Assembly: GCA_032716605.1 (NCBI GenBank)
Contig: CM064519.1
Span: forward strand, 28,847,943 to 28,911,942
Source: Paralithodes platypus
Lineage: Eukaryota; Arthropoda; Malacostraca; Decapoda; Lithodidae
Reading direction: 5' to 3'
Length of the DNA: 64,000 bases
Shown: positions 46,520-57,427 of the stretch, one piece after another
Numbering within the stretch: the first letter of the stretch is position 1
Layout: every line of letters begins with the position of its first letter
The notes under the pieces: model-generated
The model's database searches: none
What the model saw: the letters and a program-made list of their open reading frames with translations, nothing else
What the model was told of the DNA's origin: nothing
Program-made: the position numbers and the translations under genes

Positions 46520-48363
46520 CTATACACCCTTCACCAATCACCAGACAAAGCATATCATCAACAATCTCAAGCACTCACCCGCCTGTGGCCTAGACAACAT
46601 AAGCAACATACACCTCAGACACCTGGGACCACAAGGAATACAAGCACTCACTAACATATCAAACTACAGCTATTCACACAACACAATACCAGACATTTGG
46701 AAGCATGGTATCATCATCACATTCCCCAAACCCAACAAAGACCCCACGCTACCCTCCTCGCACCGCCCCATCACACTCCTTTGCTCCCCCTCCAAAGTCA
46801 TGGAACGCCTAGTATTACAACTAATTACACCTGACCTACCCCTAGCTCCAACACAACATGGCTTTAGGCCACTGCACTCCACAAACACTCTTCTCACAGA
46901 CCTTACACAAAGAGCTTTCGACGGCATCAACTCAGCTAGACCACCACACAGATCACTATTAGCCACACTCGACATTAGTAAAGCCTTCGATGCCATCCCC
47001 CGCCACAACCTAACAAACAAAATCTACAACACAAACATGCACAACAACACAAAAAGGTGGCTGGCCAACTTCCTAGCAGGCAGATGTGCACACGTATCTT
47101 TTGCCGGTCAGTCATCTAAAATCAGAAACTTTCCAAACGGAGTCCCACAAGGATCCGTCCTATCGCCCGCACTCTTCAATCTGTACATGCACGATATAAC
47201 TACACCCAATATGCCCCAAATAAACTTAGCCTCCTATGCAGATGACATAAAACTCACATGCACACACCATGACCCAAAAAGAGCAACAGATCTCCTTCAA
47301 CCCTATCTCAACACACTACATGGCTGGTGCACTACAAACAGACTTAATCTAGCCCCAGCCAAATCCACCGCAACCCTGCTCACAAGTTGGACAGGAGAAC
47401 ACGAATACATCCCTCAACTCACCATAAACAACACACCCCTAACACATACACACACACCCAAAATCCTAGGAGTAACATATGATACTCATTTGACATTCAA
47501 ACAGCACACCACAAACATTAAAAAGAAACTGACACCCAGACTTAACGCCCTCAGGTCACTTGCTCACACAAAATTTGGACACAACAAAGAAACTACCATC
47601 ACAGTATATAAACAATACATAAGATCAGTGATGGAATACGCAAGCCCAGCCTGGGCTTCTAACCTAGCTGAAACACATCATAAGACCTTACAGACTATTC
47701 AAAACAAAGCCCTGAAGATCATTACAGGCTGCACAGCTACTGCACCCACAGATCACCTACATCAAGAAACCAAAATCCTCAAAGTCAAAGACCATCTGGA
47801 CATGAGAGGCACTCAATTCCTGGCAGCAGCCTCCACGAACCAAGACCACCCACTAAACTACATGGCAACACACCCACAGACACCAAGAAATATCAAAACA
47901 ACACCCAGCACACGGTATCACACACAATTATTGTCCTCTCTCCCTCCCTGCCCACCCCGAACCAACTTCCAGAAGCACATCCATACTCATATCTCTCACC
48001 GATCCATCCACTCACTCACAGACAACACGCAGCTGCATGCACGACTTCCCGAAATCCATCCTTCCGAATCCTCCCTTCCTCGCGAGGACAGAGTCCACCT
48101 GGCCAGGCTGAGATGTGGACACCATCCAGCTCTCCTGAGCTATCAGAAGAGACTGGATGACTCCGTTGTCGACGCCTGCCCGGGATGTAACACAGCACCC
48201 CATACCATTAAACACATCATAGAAGACTGCATTTCACACAACCACTTACGCCAACAACACACTCAATGAGAGCTCTGTGGGAAAACCCGATCGTGGCCAT
48301 GGCCTTCCTCAGGGACTCGGGGCTGTTCGGCCAGGCAGCTTAGGGAACAACAACAACAACAAC
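45015..48363 (+). mobile_element. I/Jockey-type LINE inserted in minisatellite
   Basis: A 3.35 kb non-LTR element flanked by the 13-bp direct repeat AACTAAAGAAACC and ending in an (AAC)n tail. It contains an apurinic endonuclease, an RT and a C-terminal CCHC knuckle, split by one frameshift. ORF1 is absent and the endonuclease frame is open to the element's edge without a clear initiator, so it is probably 5'-truncated. The coding strand is strikingly A/C-rich and G-poor. The single coding break and perfect duplication indicate a young insertion. Confidence 0.9.
46479..48269 (+). pseudogene. LINE ORF2 C-part: RT and CCHC knuckle
   Basis: 596 codons ending TGA at 48269. RT blocks in order: SPACGLDNISNIHLRHLG, SHRPITLLCSPSKVMERL, TQHGFRPLHSTNTLL, LATLDISKAFDAIPRHNL (catalytic Asp), NGVPQGSVLSPALFNLYM, and SYADDIKL at about 47232-47255 (catalytic DD), then the thumb PKILGVTYDTHL and SVMEYASPAWAS. 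No RNase H domain is evident. The end has CPGCNTAPHTIKHIIEDC, a C-x2-C-x8-H-x4-C knuckle as in I, R1 and Jockey relatives. Apart from the frameshift with the endonuclease part, the frame is intact. The stop is followed by a short 3' UTR and (AAC)n. Confidence 0.9.
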
Positions 48364-48825
48364 AACTAAAGAAACCGGTTGGGAGGGAACTAAGGAAACA
48401 GGTTGGGAGGGAACTAAGGAAATAGGTTGGGAGGGAACTAAGGAAACAGGGTGGGAGGGAACTAGGGAAACAGGGTGCGAGGGAACTAAGGAAACAGGTT
48501 GGGAGGGAACTATGGAAACAGGGTGGGAGGTAACTAAGGAAACCGGGTGGGAGGGAACTAAGGAAACAGGTTGGGAGGGAACTAAGGAAACAGGTTGAGA
48601 GGGAATTAAGGAAACCGGTTGGGAGGGAACTAAGAAAACAGGTTGGGAGGGAACTAGGGAAACAGGGTGGGAGGGAACTAGGTTAACAGGGTGGGAGGGA
48701 ACTAAGGAAACAGGGTGGGGGGGAACTAAGGAAACAGGTTGGGAGGGAACTAAGGAAGCAGGGTGGGGGACCAGGGAAACAGGTTGGGAGGAGACCAAGG
48801 TAGGAGGTAAGTAGGGAAACCGGGA
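48364..48825. repeat. 24-bp minisatellite, right part
   Basis: Continuation of the array at 44806-45014, about 19 units of GGTTGGGAGGGAACTAAGG plus AAACA. The first 13 bases are the right target-site duplication (48364-48376). The minus strand stays open as repeated PSQPVSLV because the period is divisible by three; that frame is not a gene. Confidence 0.95.
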
Positions 48826-48826
48826 T

Positions 48827-49805
48827 GAACAAGTGCTTCTAAAGATAGACATGCGGAATGCGTTCAATAACATTTACATGGATGTGTTTCCTCCAAGCAG
48901 CACAAGAGCACATCCTTACTCTATACCCCCTACTTTGGCAGGCTTATTCCAAACCTTAAATTCTTTCTTCTGGCGAACTGAAGTCCCATCAACAACCTGG
49001 TTACAGCATAGAGAGATCCCATTGGTCTTGTTATTTTCTCACTTGGGATGGATTCGGCAACTAACAAAGCTAGGTCAGGGTTGAATGTTTGATACCTGTA
49101 TGAAGCTACTTTGGGTGGGTCTGTAGAACAATAGGAGCAAGGAGCAAGTGTAAAGCGATTAGAGAGCGGCTTGTAGTTACAAGCCATACCCATCCTATCT
49201 CTTGAAGCTCATTTGGATGATATATAACGCTCAGGGTTGCCATCACGCTCAGATTGGATGTATCAGTTTGCCACCCACACACATGCAAGTGATGCATGCT
49301 CAAGGTCACCATACCCTGTTGTGAAGTCACAGTGCAGGTCGCCTGCCAAGACACTCAGCACTAAATTATTGATGTCATAAACCGCAGAGTGCTAACTGTG
49401 CATCAATCCTTGAACGACCTGGGCTTACAAGAGATGACGGAAAATGGCCAGATGGGATAACCACCTTGCCACGTGTGTTGACACTTTCTCAATGACCAAC
49501 ATCACCAGAAATGCCAAGGAAGCGGGGGAAGCTGCCCGAATAGCAGAAAATAGAAAACGAAAATATTAACAAGTCCTCGCCAGACGTCATCAGTTCGAGT
49601 CTCTGCTGTTCAAAACATCAACAATCTTCTGCCCTACCACCCCCAGTATGGGGAATTAAATTGGCTTCAAAATCAGAGCAGTTCCAGGAAACCCCGGGAA
49701 AACCTCTGGCTCAAGCATAGACTAGGGATGGCCATCTTCCGGTTCAATGCCACTATGGTTTAAAGCCACAGTTGCTTGCGCATTTGAGGCCAGCAACGCA
49801 TATTA
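48827..49805 (+). pseudogene. REL LINE, second copy with internal deletion
   Basis: Matches the minus-strand REL LINE in the same order. RT block GTGCTTCTAAAGATAGACATG (read as overlapping words GTGCTTCTAAAGATAG and AAAGATAGACATGCGG) sits at 48832. The catalytic region with TTTGGGTGGGTC lies at about 49112. The copy then jumps to the segment with AGAGAGCGGCTTGTAGTTAC (49160), a loss of roughly 750 bp. The endonuclease region with GCCACGTGTGTTGACACTTT (49470) and the 3' UTR with AAAGCCACAGTTGC (about 49760) follow. Many stops occur. It begins right at the end of the minisatellite, so it is also 5'-truncated. Confidence 0.85.
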
Positions 49806-49900
49806 TAAGAACATAATAAAATGGAAGTCTGCATGAAGTCGATTGGCCCACACAAGCTAGATCCCTCGCACACCCAACCCCAATGAGGTAAAACTGTACT
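49806..49900 (-). mobile_element. CR1 3'-tail fragment
   Basis: AAGAACATAATAAAATGGAA and GATTGGCCCACACAAGCTAG are the reverse complement of the CR1 3' UTR at about 57040-57120. It abuts the 3' end of the REL LINE copy. Confidence 0.75.
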
Positions 49901-50840
49901 AAAAATCCAGGTGGCGCTGGGGGTCTTATTCAAATGACTATCGTGTGTGATGCACCATCGAGGTGTTTTGAGGGTTTTCGTGATTTAAGAGGTTTAATAC
50001 AGTTCGCAACTATCTATGACACATAGTTGTGTAGTATATTTTTACTAGATTAATAATATGATGGTTATATACTCGTTAATGCAGTGAATATATAATTATT
50101 AACATAATTTGATACATAAATATCAGCTTCCTGAACAAGAAATTTAATTTCATCTAATGTGGTGTAATAGGCTGGGCGAAATCTTAATACTCCTTGAAGT
50201 ATTGTATTTACTTCCTTTTTAGTTACTAACAAATACGTGTTTCAGTAGAAATTGGCTGAACATACGGTATTATATTCTGTAGCTGTAGAATTTGGCAGGT
50301 TGAATGTCTGCGCCTGCGCACTATAGTTTCTTTCCTACAAAACAAGCTATCGTGCTCTTTTAAGTTACCAATTTATAATCCACTATCAAATCGGGCAGCT
50401 AAATATGTTACCGGCTATATTTCTTATTAGACCAGTGACAGGAAATCAATCAATGTGAATCAGAATGTCATAGAACACAGAGGCAGCAAATTACATACGT
50501 GGAGATGCAGGAAATTCGAAAAAGATGAGGATTTTTTTTTTACAACACTGCCTTTTCCACGGGCGACTGTTTAGGTCGTCAGCTGACCGCGGCGGGATAT
50601 ATATACACAGTATTGCCAAGGTCTTCTTTTGTTCGCACCATTGGGCTAGTTAGGATTCGTTCAGAAGCGTAGATTTGCAAGTTTCCATTTCAAACGATAT
50701 TATATTCTTGATTTACAGTGTGATGGGGTGGATAGCCTCTGAAGTATTATCCTAACTAACTAACATTGAGGAAAGCGGAATTGGGCTGGTTCTATATACT
50801 ATTAAAGTTGTAGAGGTGTCGAGTGTTGAGTAGCCTATAG
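49901..50840. other. Unassigned AT-rich spacer
   Basis: Nothing recognised. Confidence 0.35.
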
Positions 50841-50965
50841 CTAGGCTACATTTCATACAAACGTTCATCATGGCTTTCTGTTGGTTGTACCAAGGTCCAT
50901 AGATACATCAGGTCAACCCACGGGGTCGCTCAAAGTCCTTATCCGCGCGCATGACGTCAGAGTGT
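50840..50965 (+). repeat. Long inverted repeat, left arm
   Basis: TAGGCTAC, then CAAGGTCCATAGATACATC, AGGTCAACCCACG and CATGACGTCAGAGTGTTG. The reverse complement of 57428-57525 gives the same words in the same order with small indels. Both arms hold a TGACGTCA palindrome (CRE/ATF-type site). Confidence 0.7.
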
Positions 50966-51142
50966 TGAAGGGTGAAGGGGTCACCAGTTTCTTCCCGCTC
51001 ATTCTCAAAATCACAACCGTTGGAGCAGCATCCTCCGGTTTCTATATCTTCGTGCCGTGAAAGTATAACTTCGATATTTTATAATACAACAGTGACCATA
51101 ATGCCGTGTGACAGTGTAGCTCTGCTATTGTAAGTGAACAAA

Positions 51143-51769
51143 ATGCCGTTATACTGTGAAGTTGTTGGGTGCAAGTCTGTATTCATTAAACAAGGAAATG
51201 TATCATTCCATCTATTTCCCAAAGATGAACAACTGAGGGCCAAAGGGACTACATTATGTGGTAAAAAAACCAGTTACTCCACAATGTGCAAGAAACTGCG
51301 GCAAACATTTTGAATCAAGTGCTTTTAAAAGAAACTTGAAATATGAACTGCTACGACTACCAGTACCACACAACCAAATAAGATTTCAACCTGGAGCATT
51401 ACCTACTCTACATATGCCTGCCTCTGAAAGTGAGTCCATAAGAGGCCAGAAGCGCTTTAGAGATGAAAACGACACACAATTGCAGACACCTACGACATTA
51501 TGACACCCAACAATGATTTTTTTGAGCAGCTAAAGCTAATGGAGAATATATTTATTTGTTATCATGGCAAAATAGAGTTGAAAGCTGGAAAAGACTCATT
51601 AAAATCATTGTGCAAAGAAATTGTTGCTATGGTGCCTTTGCCATGGGAAGTGATTAGTTTGTTTGTAAAATGTCGAATGTTCTTTAGAATAAGAATTTTG
51701 AACAGAAACATGAATGCCAATGATCCAAGAAAAACTAAATCTAAAATGTCTAAGTTAATGAAATAAGTG
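51143..51769 (+). pseudogene. THAP-domain gene relic
   Basis: Starting at ATG 51143 (context ACAAAATG) the frame reads MPLYCEVVGCKSVFIKQG then VSFHLFPKDEQLRAKG. After a frameshift near 51250 it continues VKKPVTPQCARNCGKHFESS and later GALPTLHMP. These fit the THAP zinc finger: C-x4-C, about 40 residues, C-x2-H, with FP, HF and an AVPTIF-like box; the usual Trp after the FP block is missing. A second shift at the ATGA overlap (51500-51503) leads to a C-terminal piece LFVKCRMFFRIRILNRN, resembling the tail of THAP-containing transposase-like proteins as I recall it. No catalytic core remains between them. It could be a decayed transposase (P or Kolobok type) or a decayed host gene. Confidence 0.7.
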
Positions 51770-51795
51770 TGAAATAATTGTTGGGACTTATTATA

Positions 51796-51840
51796 TGGTG
51801 TTTTTATAAGACTAATTATGAGGTGTATTTATAAGAACAT
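51796..51840. repeat. Short imperfect tandem repeat
   Basis: TTTTTATAAGACTAATTATG then GTATTTATAAG. The same words recur at 52495-52560 (ATAAGGCTAATTTTCATATG, ATTTATAAGGCTAAATTTG, ATTTATATGGCTAATTTTG), so the intervening 650 bp may have been inserted into one such array. Confidence 0.55.
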
Positions 51841-51930
51841 ACGAACACTTGAATCTGTAGAGAGCCGACTGGCCCACACACGGCAGATCCCTTTCTGCAG
51901 ACTCCCGCTTTCTTATGTTCTTATGTTCTA
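51833..51930. mobile_element. Two CR1 tails head to head (hairpin)
   Basis: 51833-51892 reads as an antisense CR1 3' tail (AAGAACATACGAACA ... CACGGCAGATCCC). 51893-51930 reads as a sense tail (CTGCAGACTCCCGC ... TTCTTATGTTCTTATGTTCT). The pair can fold into a hairpin. Confidence 0.75.
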
Positions 51931-51954
51931 AGTTCTTCAAACTGTTTTCATATT

Positions 51955-52082
51955 AATCATTTATATCAATTTCACCACACCACCAAACTCCTCCAATGAA
52001 ATTAATGAAATCATATATGTGATCCGCCAGGATTCGAACCCGGGTTATCACACACAGATTATTGACACCTTAACTATTGTCA
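51955..52082 (-). mobile_element. tRNA-derived SINE (family B)
   Basis: Minus strand: box B GGGTTCGAATCCTGGCGG with a tRNA-like 5' part (AATAGTTAAGGTGTCAATAA). The body words AATGAAATTAATGAAATCAT match 20680-20822. Confidence 0.6.
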
Positions 52083-52500
52083 TATGTCAGATTTCTAATA
52101 TTATGGAAAATGTGTGTAATTCTGCTATGTGCTCGCTCCAAAGAATCAATGTCCATTTTGTAATAAAATCACCAAACTTGAACTGCATCATCCATATGGT
52201 TTATCACTAATTACAAGTCAAGTTTTAAGATATCATCAACAATTCTGTTAATCACACTCCCTGAAATGAACCAGAAAATCATGTTTGCATTGTTACGAAC
52301 GCTAATACATTACACTGTTTTCTATGTTTTAAATCATTGCCAACAAACACAAAGCTTTTTCTCACATTCTGAGTTTTATAATTTCATATTAGCTAGTTTA
52401 TATTTTGCATTTGCATTAATCTTCCCTATCCTTAATAGCTTGCATTTGTTAATATTAACATTTATCTACCAATTTACTGACCATGTACTGTATGTATAAG
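52083..52500 (-). mobile_element. CR1 ORF2 fragment (antisense)
   Basis: Matches, in reverse complement, CR1 ORF2 at about 56190-56600: TTTCTAATATTATGGA, AATCAATGTCCATTTTGTAA, AGCTAGTTTATATTTTGCAT, CAATTTACTGACCATG. It covers the region after the catalytic FADD. Decayed. Confidence 0.8.
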
Positions 52501-52554
52501 GCTAATTTTCATATGTATTTATAAGGCTAAATTTGAGATATATTTATATGGCTA

Positions 52555-52665
52555 ATTTTGAGAGCTTCAACATCAAACTAGAAAGGCATAAGTACGAGAT
52601 GAGTTAGGTGTGAGAGGGATCTGGCTTGTATGGGCCAACAGGCTTCTTGTACTCACGTATATTAT
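52555..52665 (+). mobile_element. CR1-like 3' tail fragment
   Basis: GAGAGCTTCAACATCAAACT, GTGTGAGAGGGATCTGGCTT and GTATGGGCCAACAGGCTTCT follow the layout of CR1 tails in this window, but in a different subfamily. Confidence 0.6.
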
Positions 52666-52991
52666 GTTATTATTATTTTGCAACCTGTCCAATGTTCTTC
52701 ATAATAACCTTACGGAATCTTACGATGATACTGGACGCACGTCTTGTCAGTGCTCTAAGTCCAAATCTTCAAAATTTAACTTTAATAGACACATGTATAT
52801 ATTAATAAAATAAGTGTGTACCGAATTTTGTGAAATCCTTATCCCGCTTTGTGCAACCTAGTTGTAAGAAGAAATTAGAACAATAACCAATACCTGGATT
52901 TGCCCTCTGACCCTTGACCAGTGTGGACGTCCCCAGTGACTGCTAGTGTACCGGTTTACCCTTAGTGAGGTCCTAGTGAACTTTCTTAGTG

Positions 52992-53881
52992 ATGGCTGTT
53001 GTTGATGAGTCTGCTGTCTCCTCCCATACTCTCCAGCTTTGTCTTGCTTTGCAAGAAAGACTGGAGAGTGTGGAGCAGGAGATTCAGTGTCTCAAAGATG
53101 AAAATTTGGCCTTGAGACTAGCTATGGCGGAGAAGAAGTGTGAGGCTACAGGAAGTGTTCCCAGGGATCGTGAAGCCCCTTAGACAGTGGTGTCAACTAG
53201 TGCAACGGCCTGCAAGCTGAACCGGCAGCCACTCAAGACCCACAACATCTTCAGCACCTTGGCTGATGAGAGTGATGGCGAGGAAGTGGCGATCATCGAG
53301 GCAGTGAGGGGGGGGGGGGGGGGGAGTCTGCTGCTATTGCTGCAACAACTGCTGCTAAACGCCGACAAAAGGAAAAAGCTAAGTCTGTTTTCATTGTCGG
53401 TGATTCATTGGTTAGATACCTTGGCAGGGCAACAAACACTCAGGTTGGTAAAGTTGTCTGCGTGGCTGGTGCCGGAGTCTGGAGGGTGGCTGAGAAGATA
53501 GATGCTGTCCTGGAAGTGAATGGGGAGGACCCCATCATCTTCCTCAATGCAGGGAGCAACGATATATGGAGATGCAGGACTGAGGAGTTGCTCTCCAAGT
53601 ATCAGGAAATGTTGGAGAGGATCAAGGAAAAGGGTGGAGTTCCTGTGGTAAACAGTATCCTGCCAAGAAGAGGGGTAAGGAAGGAATGGTCCTCCAGGGC
53701 TATTGGTGTAAATAGCCGGCTGGAGAAGTATTGCAAGGCAAATACTATTCCATTCCTGGATAACTGGTCCCTCTTTTATGGTAAGGATGAACTGTATGCC
53801 CAAGATGGAGTACATCTCTCTCGACTAGGAGTTTCGACCTTGGCCAGCTCACTCGACAAGATTGTTGCGGGATTTCGTTAA
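52992..53881 (+). pseudogene. CR1 ORF1: coiled coil and SGNH esterase
   Basis: Starts at ATG 52992. The N-terminus predicts a coiled coil (ERLESVEQEIQCLKDENLAL). A TAG at 53181 breaks the frame, which resumes with KTHNIFSTLADESDGEEV. A poly-G run (53309-53324) then shifts it. Beyond the run the frame reads AKSVFIVGDSLVRYLG, FLNAGSNDIWR and YAQDGVHLSRLGV, which are blocks I (GDS), III (GxND) and V (DxxH) of an SGNH/GDSL hydrolase, ending TAA at 53881. CR1 ORF1 proteins are known to carry such an esterase; its role is not settled. The catalytic Ser, Asn, Asp and His are all present, so only the upstream half is broken. Confidence 0.85.
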
Positions 53882-53946
53882 AAAAACCTGGGTGTGTAAG
53901 TAAAATACTGTATCCATATGGAGCAGGTACTTCATGTGACAAACCA

Positions 53947-54999
53947 GTGAGTAAAATAGAAATAATCAGTCAAGATAGTGCGGATATAGTGATGTGTAAT
54001 AGTAGTATCGATAACACTACACATGTAACTGATAGTAAAGATGAGAATACTGATAGAGTAGAATTTCCGTCTAGAGCTAGTAGTTCAACAGGAAATAATA
54101 AGTTAGCTAAACACAATAGAAAATTAGTTGCAAATAAAAGTAATAGGTTGAGGGTATATTATTCAAATTGTAGGAGTTTATGTAACAGAATGAACGAACT
54201 TAGTGCACTCGTTAGCACAGAAAATATAGACATAATAGCGCTAACTGAAACGTGGATTAATACAGAATCTAGTCATTTTTTAGCAGAACTTGATATTCCA
54301 GGATATAGTTAGTTTAAATATGACCGAACAAGTAGGAGGGGCAGTGTTTATCAGGAGTACATTAAAAAGATGTATTAAATCAGGTATTAGACTAATAATG
54401 ATAATGAAAGTGTTTGGGTAGAGGTTCACGAAGGTAGTGAGACCATAGTTATTGGAATTATATATAGACCGCCTAATATGAGTAGAAATGGCGGAACATC
54501 GTTATGGGAGAAAATTAAAATAGCATCAAGGTTTAGCAATGTGTGCATTATGGGGGATTTTAATTTTCCGAACATTGATTGGCAGCACCAAATAGGCGAC
54601 TCCGATTCAGTAAAGTTTATTGAGGTACTACAAGATAGTTTTTTATTTCAATTCATAGATACGCCGACTAGAGGTATTAATATTCTTGATTTAGTTTTCA
54701 GTAACAATGAACATATGATAAATGATGTAGAGATTGGTGACCACCTAGGAAATAGCGATCATAAATCTATTTATTTTAATATACAATGGACAGGGAATGC
54801 TAAAGAGAATACGACACTTATCCCAGATTTCAGAAAAGCCGATTATGGTGGGCTAAGAAGAGACTTAAGGGTGGACCCTATTGTTAAGCATTTAAGTCAG
54901 GATATGCCAGAGTTAAACTTGCCACCTACATATAACCAGTTTATTGCTTCACTCCACAATGCTCAAAATAAATATATCCCTATAAGAAGATTTAGATAA
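53947..54999 (+). pseudogene. CR1 ORF2 N-part: AP endonuclease
   Basis: The first piece (53947-54312) holds LRVYYSNCRSLCNRMNEL and IIALTETWINTESS (metal-binding Glu), then a TAG at 54310. After a disturbed 160 bp, the second piece (54478-54999) holds VCIMGDFNFPNIDW (catalytic Asp/Asn), GINILDLVFSN and GDHLGNSDHKSIYF (catalytic SDH), then ends at TAA before PKWMTNKLIELI in the next part. The catalytic residues remain but the chain is interrupted. Confidence 0.85.
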
Positions 55000-56873
55000 C
55001 CGCAGAACCAACCAAAATGGATGACTAATAAACTAATAGAACTTATAGGAAAAAAGAAAGGAATATATAGAAAAATAAAGAAAGGCGAAAATCATCTACA
55101 TATATACTATCAGACTATCAAGATAGGTCAAAAAGGAAATCAGGAAAGCAAAAAGAAATTATGAAATAAGGATAAGGATAGCCAGTGACTCAAAACATAA
55201 CCCTAAAGCTTTTTACCAACTATATAAATCTAAAGTTAGAGATGTAATAGGCCCCCTAAAAACTTCAATAGGAGAAATAACAGAAAATGATTTAGAAATG
55301 TGCAGTACATTAAATAGTCAGTTTCTTTCCGTTTTCACTAATGAAAATTTGGCACAGATTCCAGAAGTCAATAGGGTATATAGTGATAGTATAGAAAATA
55401 TGTTAAGTACAGTTAGTATAAGTAGAAATGATGTGCTTAAGGAAATTGACAGACTGAAACCTCAAAAATCGCCTGGTCCTGACGAGGTATATGCTAGAGT
55501 ATTACAAGAATGCAGAGATGAGTTAAGTAGGCCATTTGCATTTTTATTTAACAAATCTTTAGAAACAGGTTTAGTTCCAGAAGCTTGCAAATGTAGTTCC
55601 GATCTTCAAAAAAGGTGATAAATCGATAGCATCCAATTACCGTCCCATTAGTCTCACATCAATCATAGGAATGTTGCTAGAGTCTATTATTGCTAGGAAA
55701 ATTAGAAGCCACTTAGACAAATTTAACTTAATACATTCTTCTCAGTATGGATTCACTCAGGGACGTTCTTGCCTTACTAATTTGCTTAGCTTTTTCTCAG
55801 AGGTATATGAAGCAGTAGATAGTGACAAGTCATATGATATTATTGATTTAGATTTCAGTAAAGCTTTCGACAGAGTCCCTCATGAGAGATTGATGAGAAA
55901 GGTTGAGGCACATGGAATAGGAGGATCGTTGTTGGGATGGATTAGGTCATGGCTAATTGGTAGGAAACAGAGAGTCAGCATAAATGGTACCAAGTCAGAG
56001 TGGGGAGCAGCCAAAAGTGGTGTCCCCCAGGGATCGGTATTAGGTCCCCTGTTGTTTCTTATATACATAAATGACCTAGATTTAGGTATAACTAGTAGGA
56101 TAAGTAAATTCGCAGACGATACTAAAATGGGGAGATCAATTGATTCAGATAGCGATATAGAGTGCCTCCAAAGGGATCTAGATACCTTACATGAATGGTC
56201 AGTAAATTGGCAGATGAAGTTTAACATTGACAAATGCAAGGTATTAAAGATAGGGAAGATGCAAACAAATGTTAAATATAAACTAGCTAATTTAGAATTA
56301 GAAAATTCAGACTGCGAGAAAGATCTAGGTGTGTTTGTTAGCAATTATTTGAAGCCTAGAAAACAGTGTATAAGCGTTCGAAATAAGGCAAACAGGATTC
56401 TCGGGTTCATCTCTAGGAGTGTGAGTAACAGAACTGCTGATGTTATCTTAAAACTTTACTTGTCATTAGTGAGACCCCATATGGATTATGCTGTCCAATT
56501 TTGGTGTCCTTATTACAGAATGGACATAGATTCATTGGAGAGAGTACAGCGTAGAATGACAAAAATGATCCATAATATTAGAAATCTTCCGTATGAAGAA
56601 AGGTTTAAGAAATTAGGTTTACATTCGTTAGAGAGACGCAGAGTTAGAGGGGATATGATAGAGGTGTTCAAGTGGGTTAGTGGGATTAACAAAAGGGACA
56701 TGACAAATGTACTAAAGCTCAGTGATAGCGAAAGAACTCGTACCAATGGTTTCAAATTAGATAAATTTCGTTTCAGAAAAGATATAGGCAAATATTGGTT
56801 TGGTAATAGTTGTAGATGGGTGGAATGGACTACCAAGTGCTATAGTGGGATTAAAAACGGTAGAGAGCATTAA
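55000..56873 (+). pseudogene. CR1 ORF2 C-part: reverse transcriptase
   Basis: A shifted linker (55000-55297) is followed by MCSTLNSQFLSVFTNEN and LKPQKSPGPDEVYARVLQE (55298-55618). A small deletion near 55583 shifts the frame; ANVVPIFKKGDKS and SNYRPISLTSIIGM follow, then a 400-codon frame (55671-56873). This contains QYGFTQGRSCLTNLL, IIDLDFSKAFDRVPHERL (catalytic Asp), SGVPQGSVLGPLLFLIYIND, and KFADDTKMGR (catalytic DD, about 56107-56130), then the thumb region and RPHMDYAVQFW. The largest frame covers most of the RT palm and all of the C-terminus. Confidence 0.9.
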
Positions 56874-57129
56874 GATAACATTGGATAAGCATATGGACGA
56901 GAAGGTGTGAAGGGGGATCAGCCGGGTTGGGCCAATCAGCGCTCTGCAGACCCCCGTAATCCTGCGTTAATCTCTAACCGTTTTGGTAAGATGATCCTCA
57001 GGGTATTAGAGTGTTGAGCCTATAATTGGGCTTTGTAATTGGAGTTGTGTGGGACAGGGATCTGCCTTGCTTAGGCCAATCGGCTTTCTGCAGACTCCCA
57101 TTTTCTTATGTTCTTATGTTATGTTCTAT

Positions 57130-57427
57130 AAATTAAACCTGAAAATAGTTATCCCATTTTGTATATGGTAAATATAATATTATAATATTATAATAGTAAT
57201 ATAGTAATAGCCTACATTTGATATGAAAATGATTGGACCGGGTAAACAAATATACAAAGTATTATAAGCTTGTGACAGTGTATAGGCGGGAAGGTGAAGG
57301 TATTGAGGGATCACAGTCCAGATATTGTGCGGACTGTGTGACGGATAAGCCTTTACAACGTCTCGCAGCTGTTAGGGGGCGGAGCTAAGCAGAGCGGCGA
57401 GCGTATTCTCTCTTTCTTTCATTTGGT
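57130..57427. other. Spacer right of CR1
   Basis: An ATA-rich run (57170-57200) and a GC-richer part (57280-57410). No gene recognised. It lies inside the right inverted-repeat arm. Confidence 0.35.

Larger units (their letters stand above)
52890..57126 (+). mobile_element. CR1-clade LINE, nearly complete
   Basis: ORF1 (coiled coil plus SGNH esterase) and ORF2 (endonuclease plus RT) in the usual order. The 3' UTR ends in TTCTTATGTTCTTATG, tandem 8-mers without poly-A as expected for CR1. Both ORFs are broken. At least six related fragments lie in the last 15 kb of the window. The 5' limit is uncertain. Confidence 0.88.

Noticed and set aside
48340..48873. PSQPVSLV repeat protein on the minus strand
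   Set aside because: Shadow of the 24-bp minisatellite interrupted by the LINE.
55880..56836. Minus-strand open frames opposite the CR1 RT (55880-56344, 56513-56836)
   Set aside because: Shadows of the sense RT frame, which has clear catalytic blocks.
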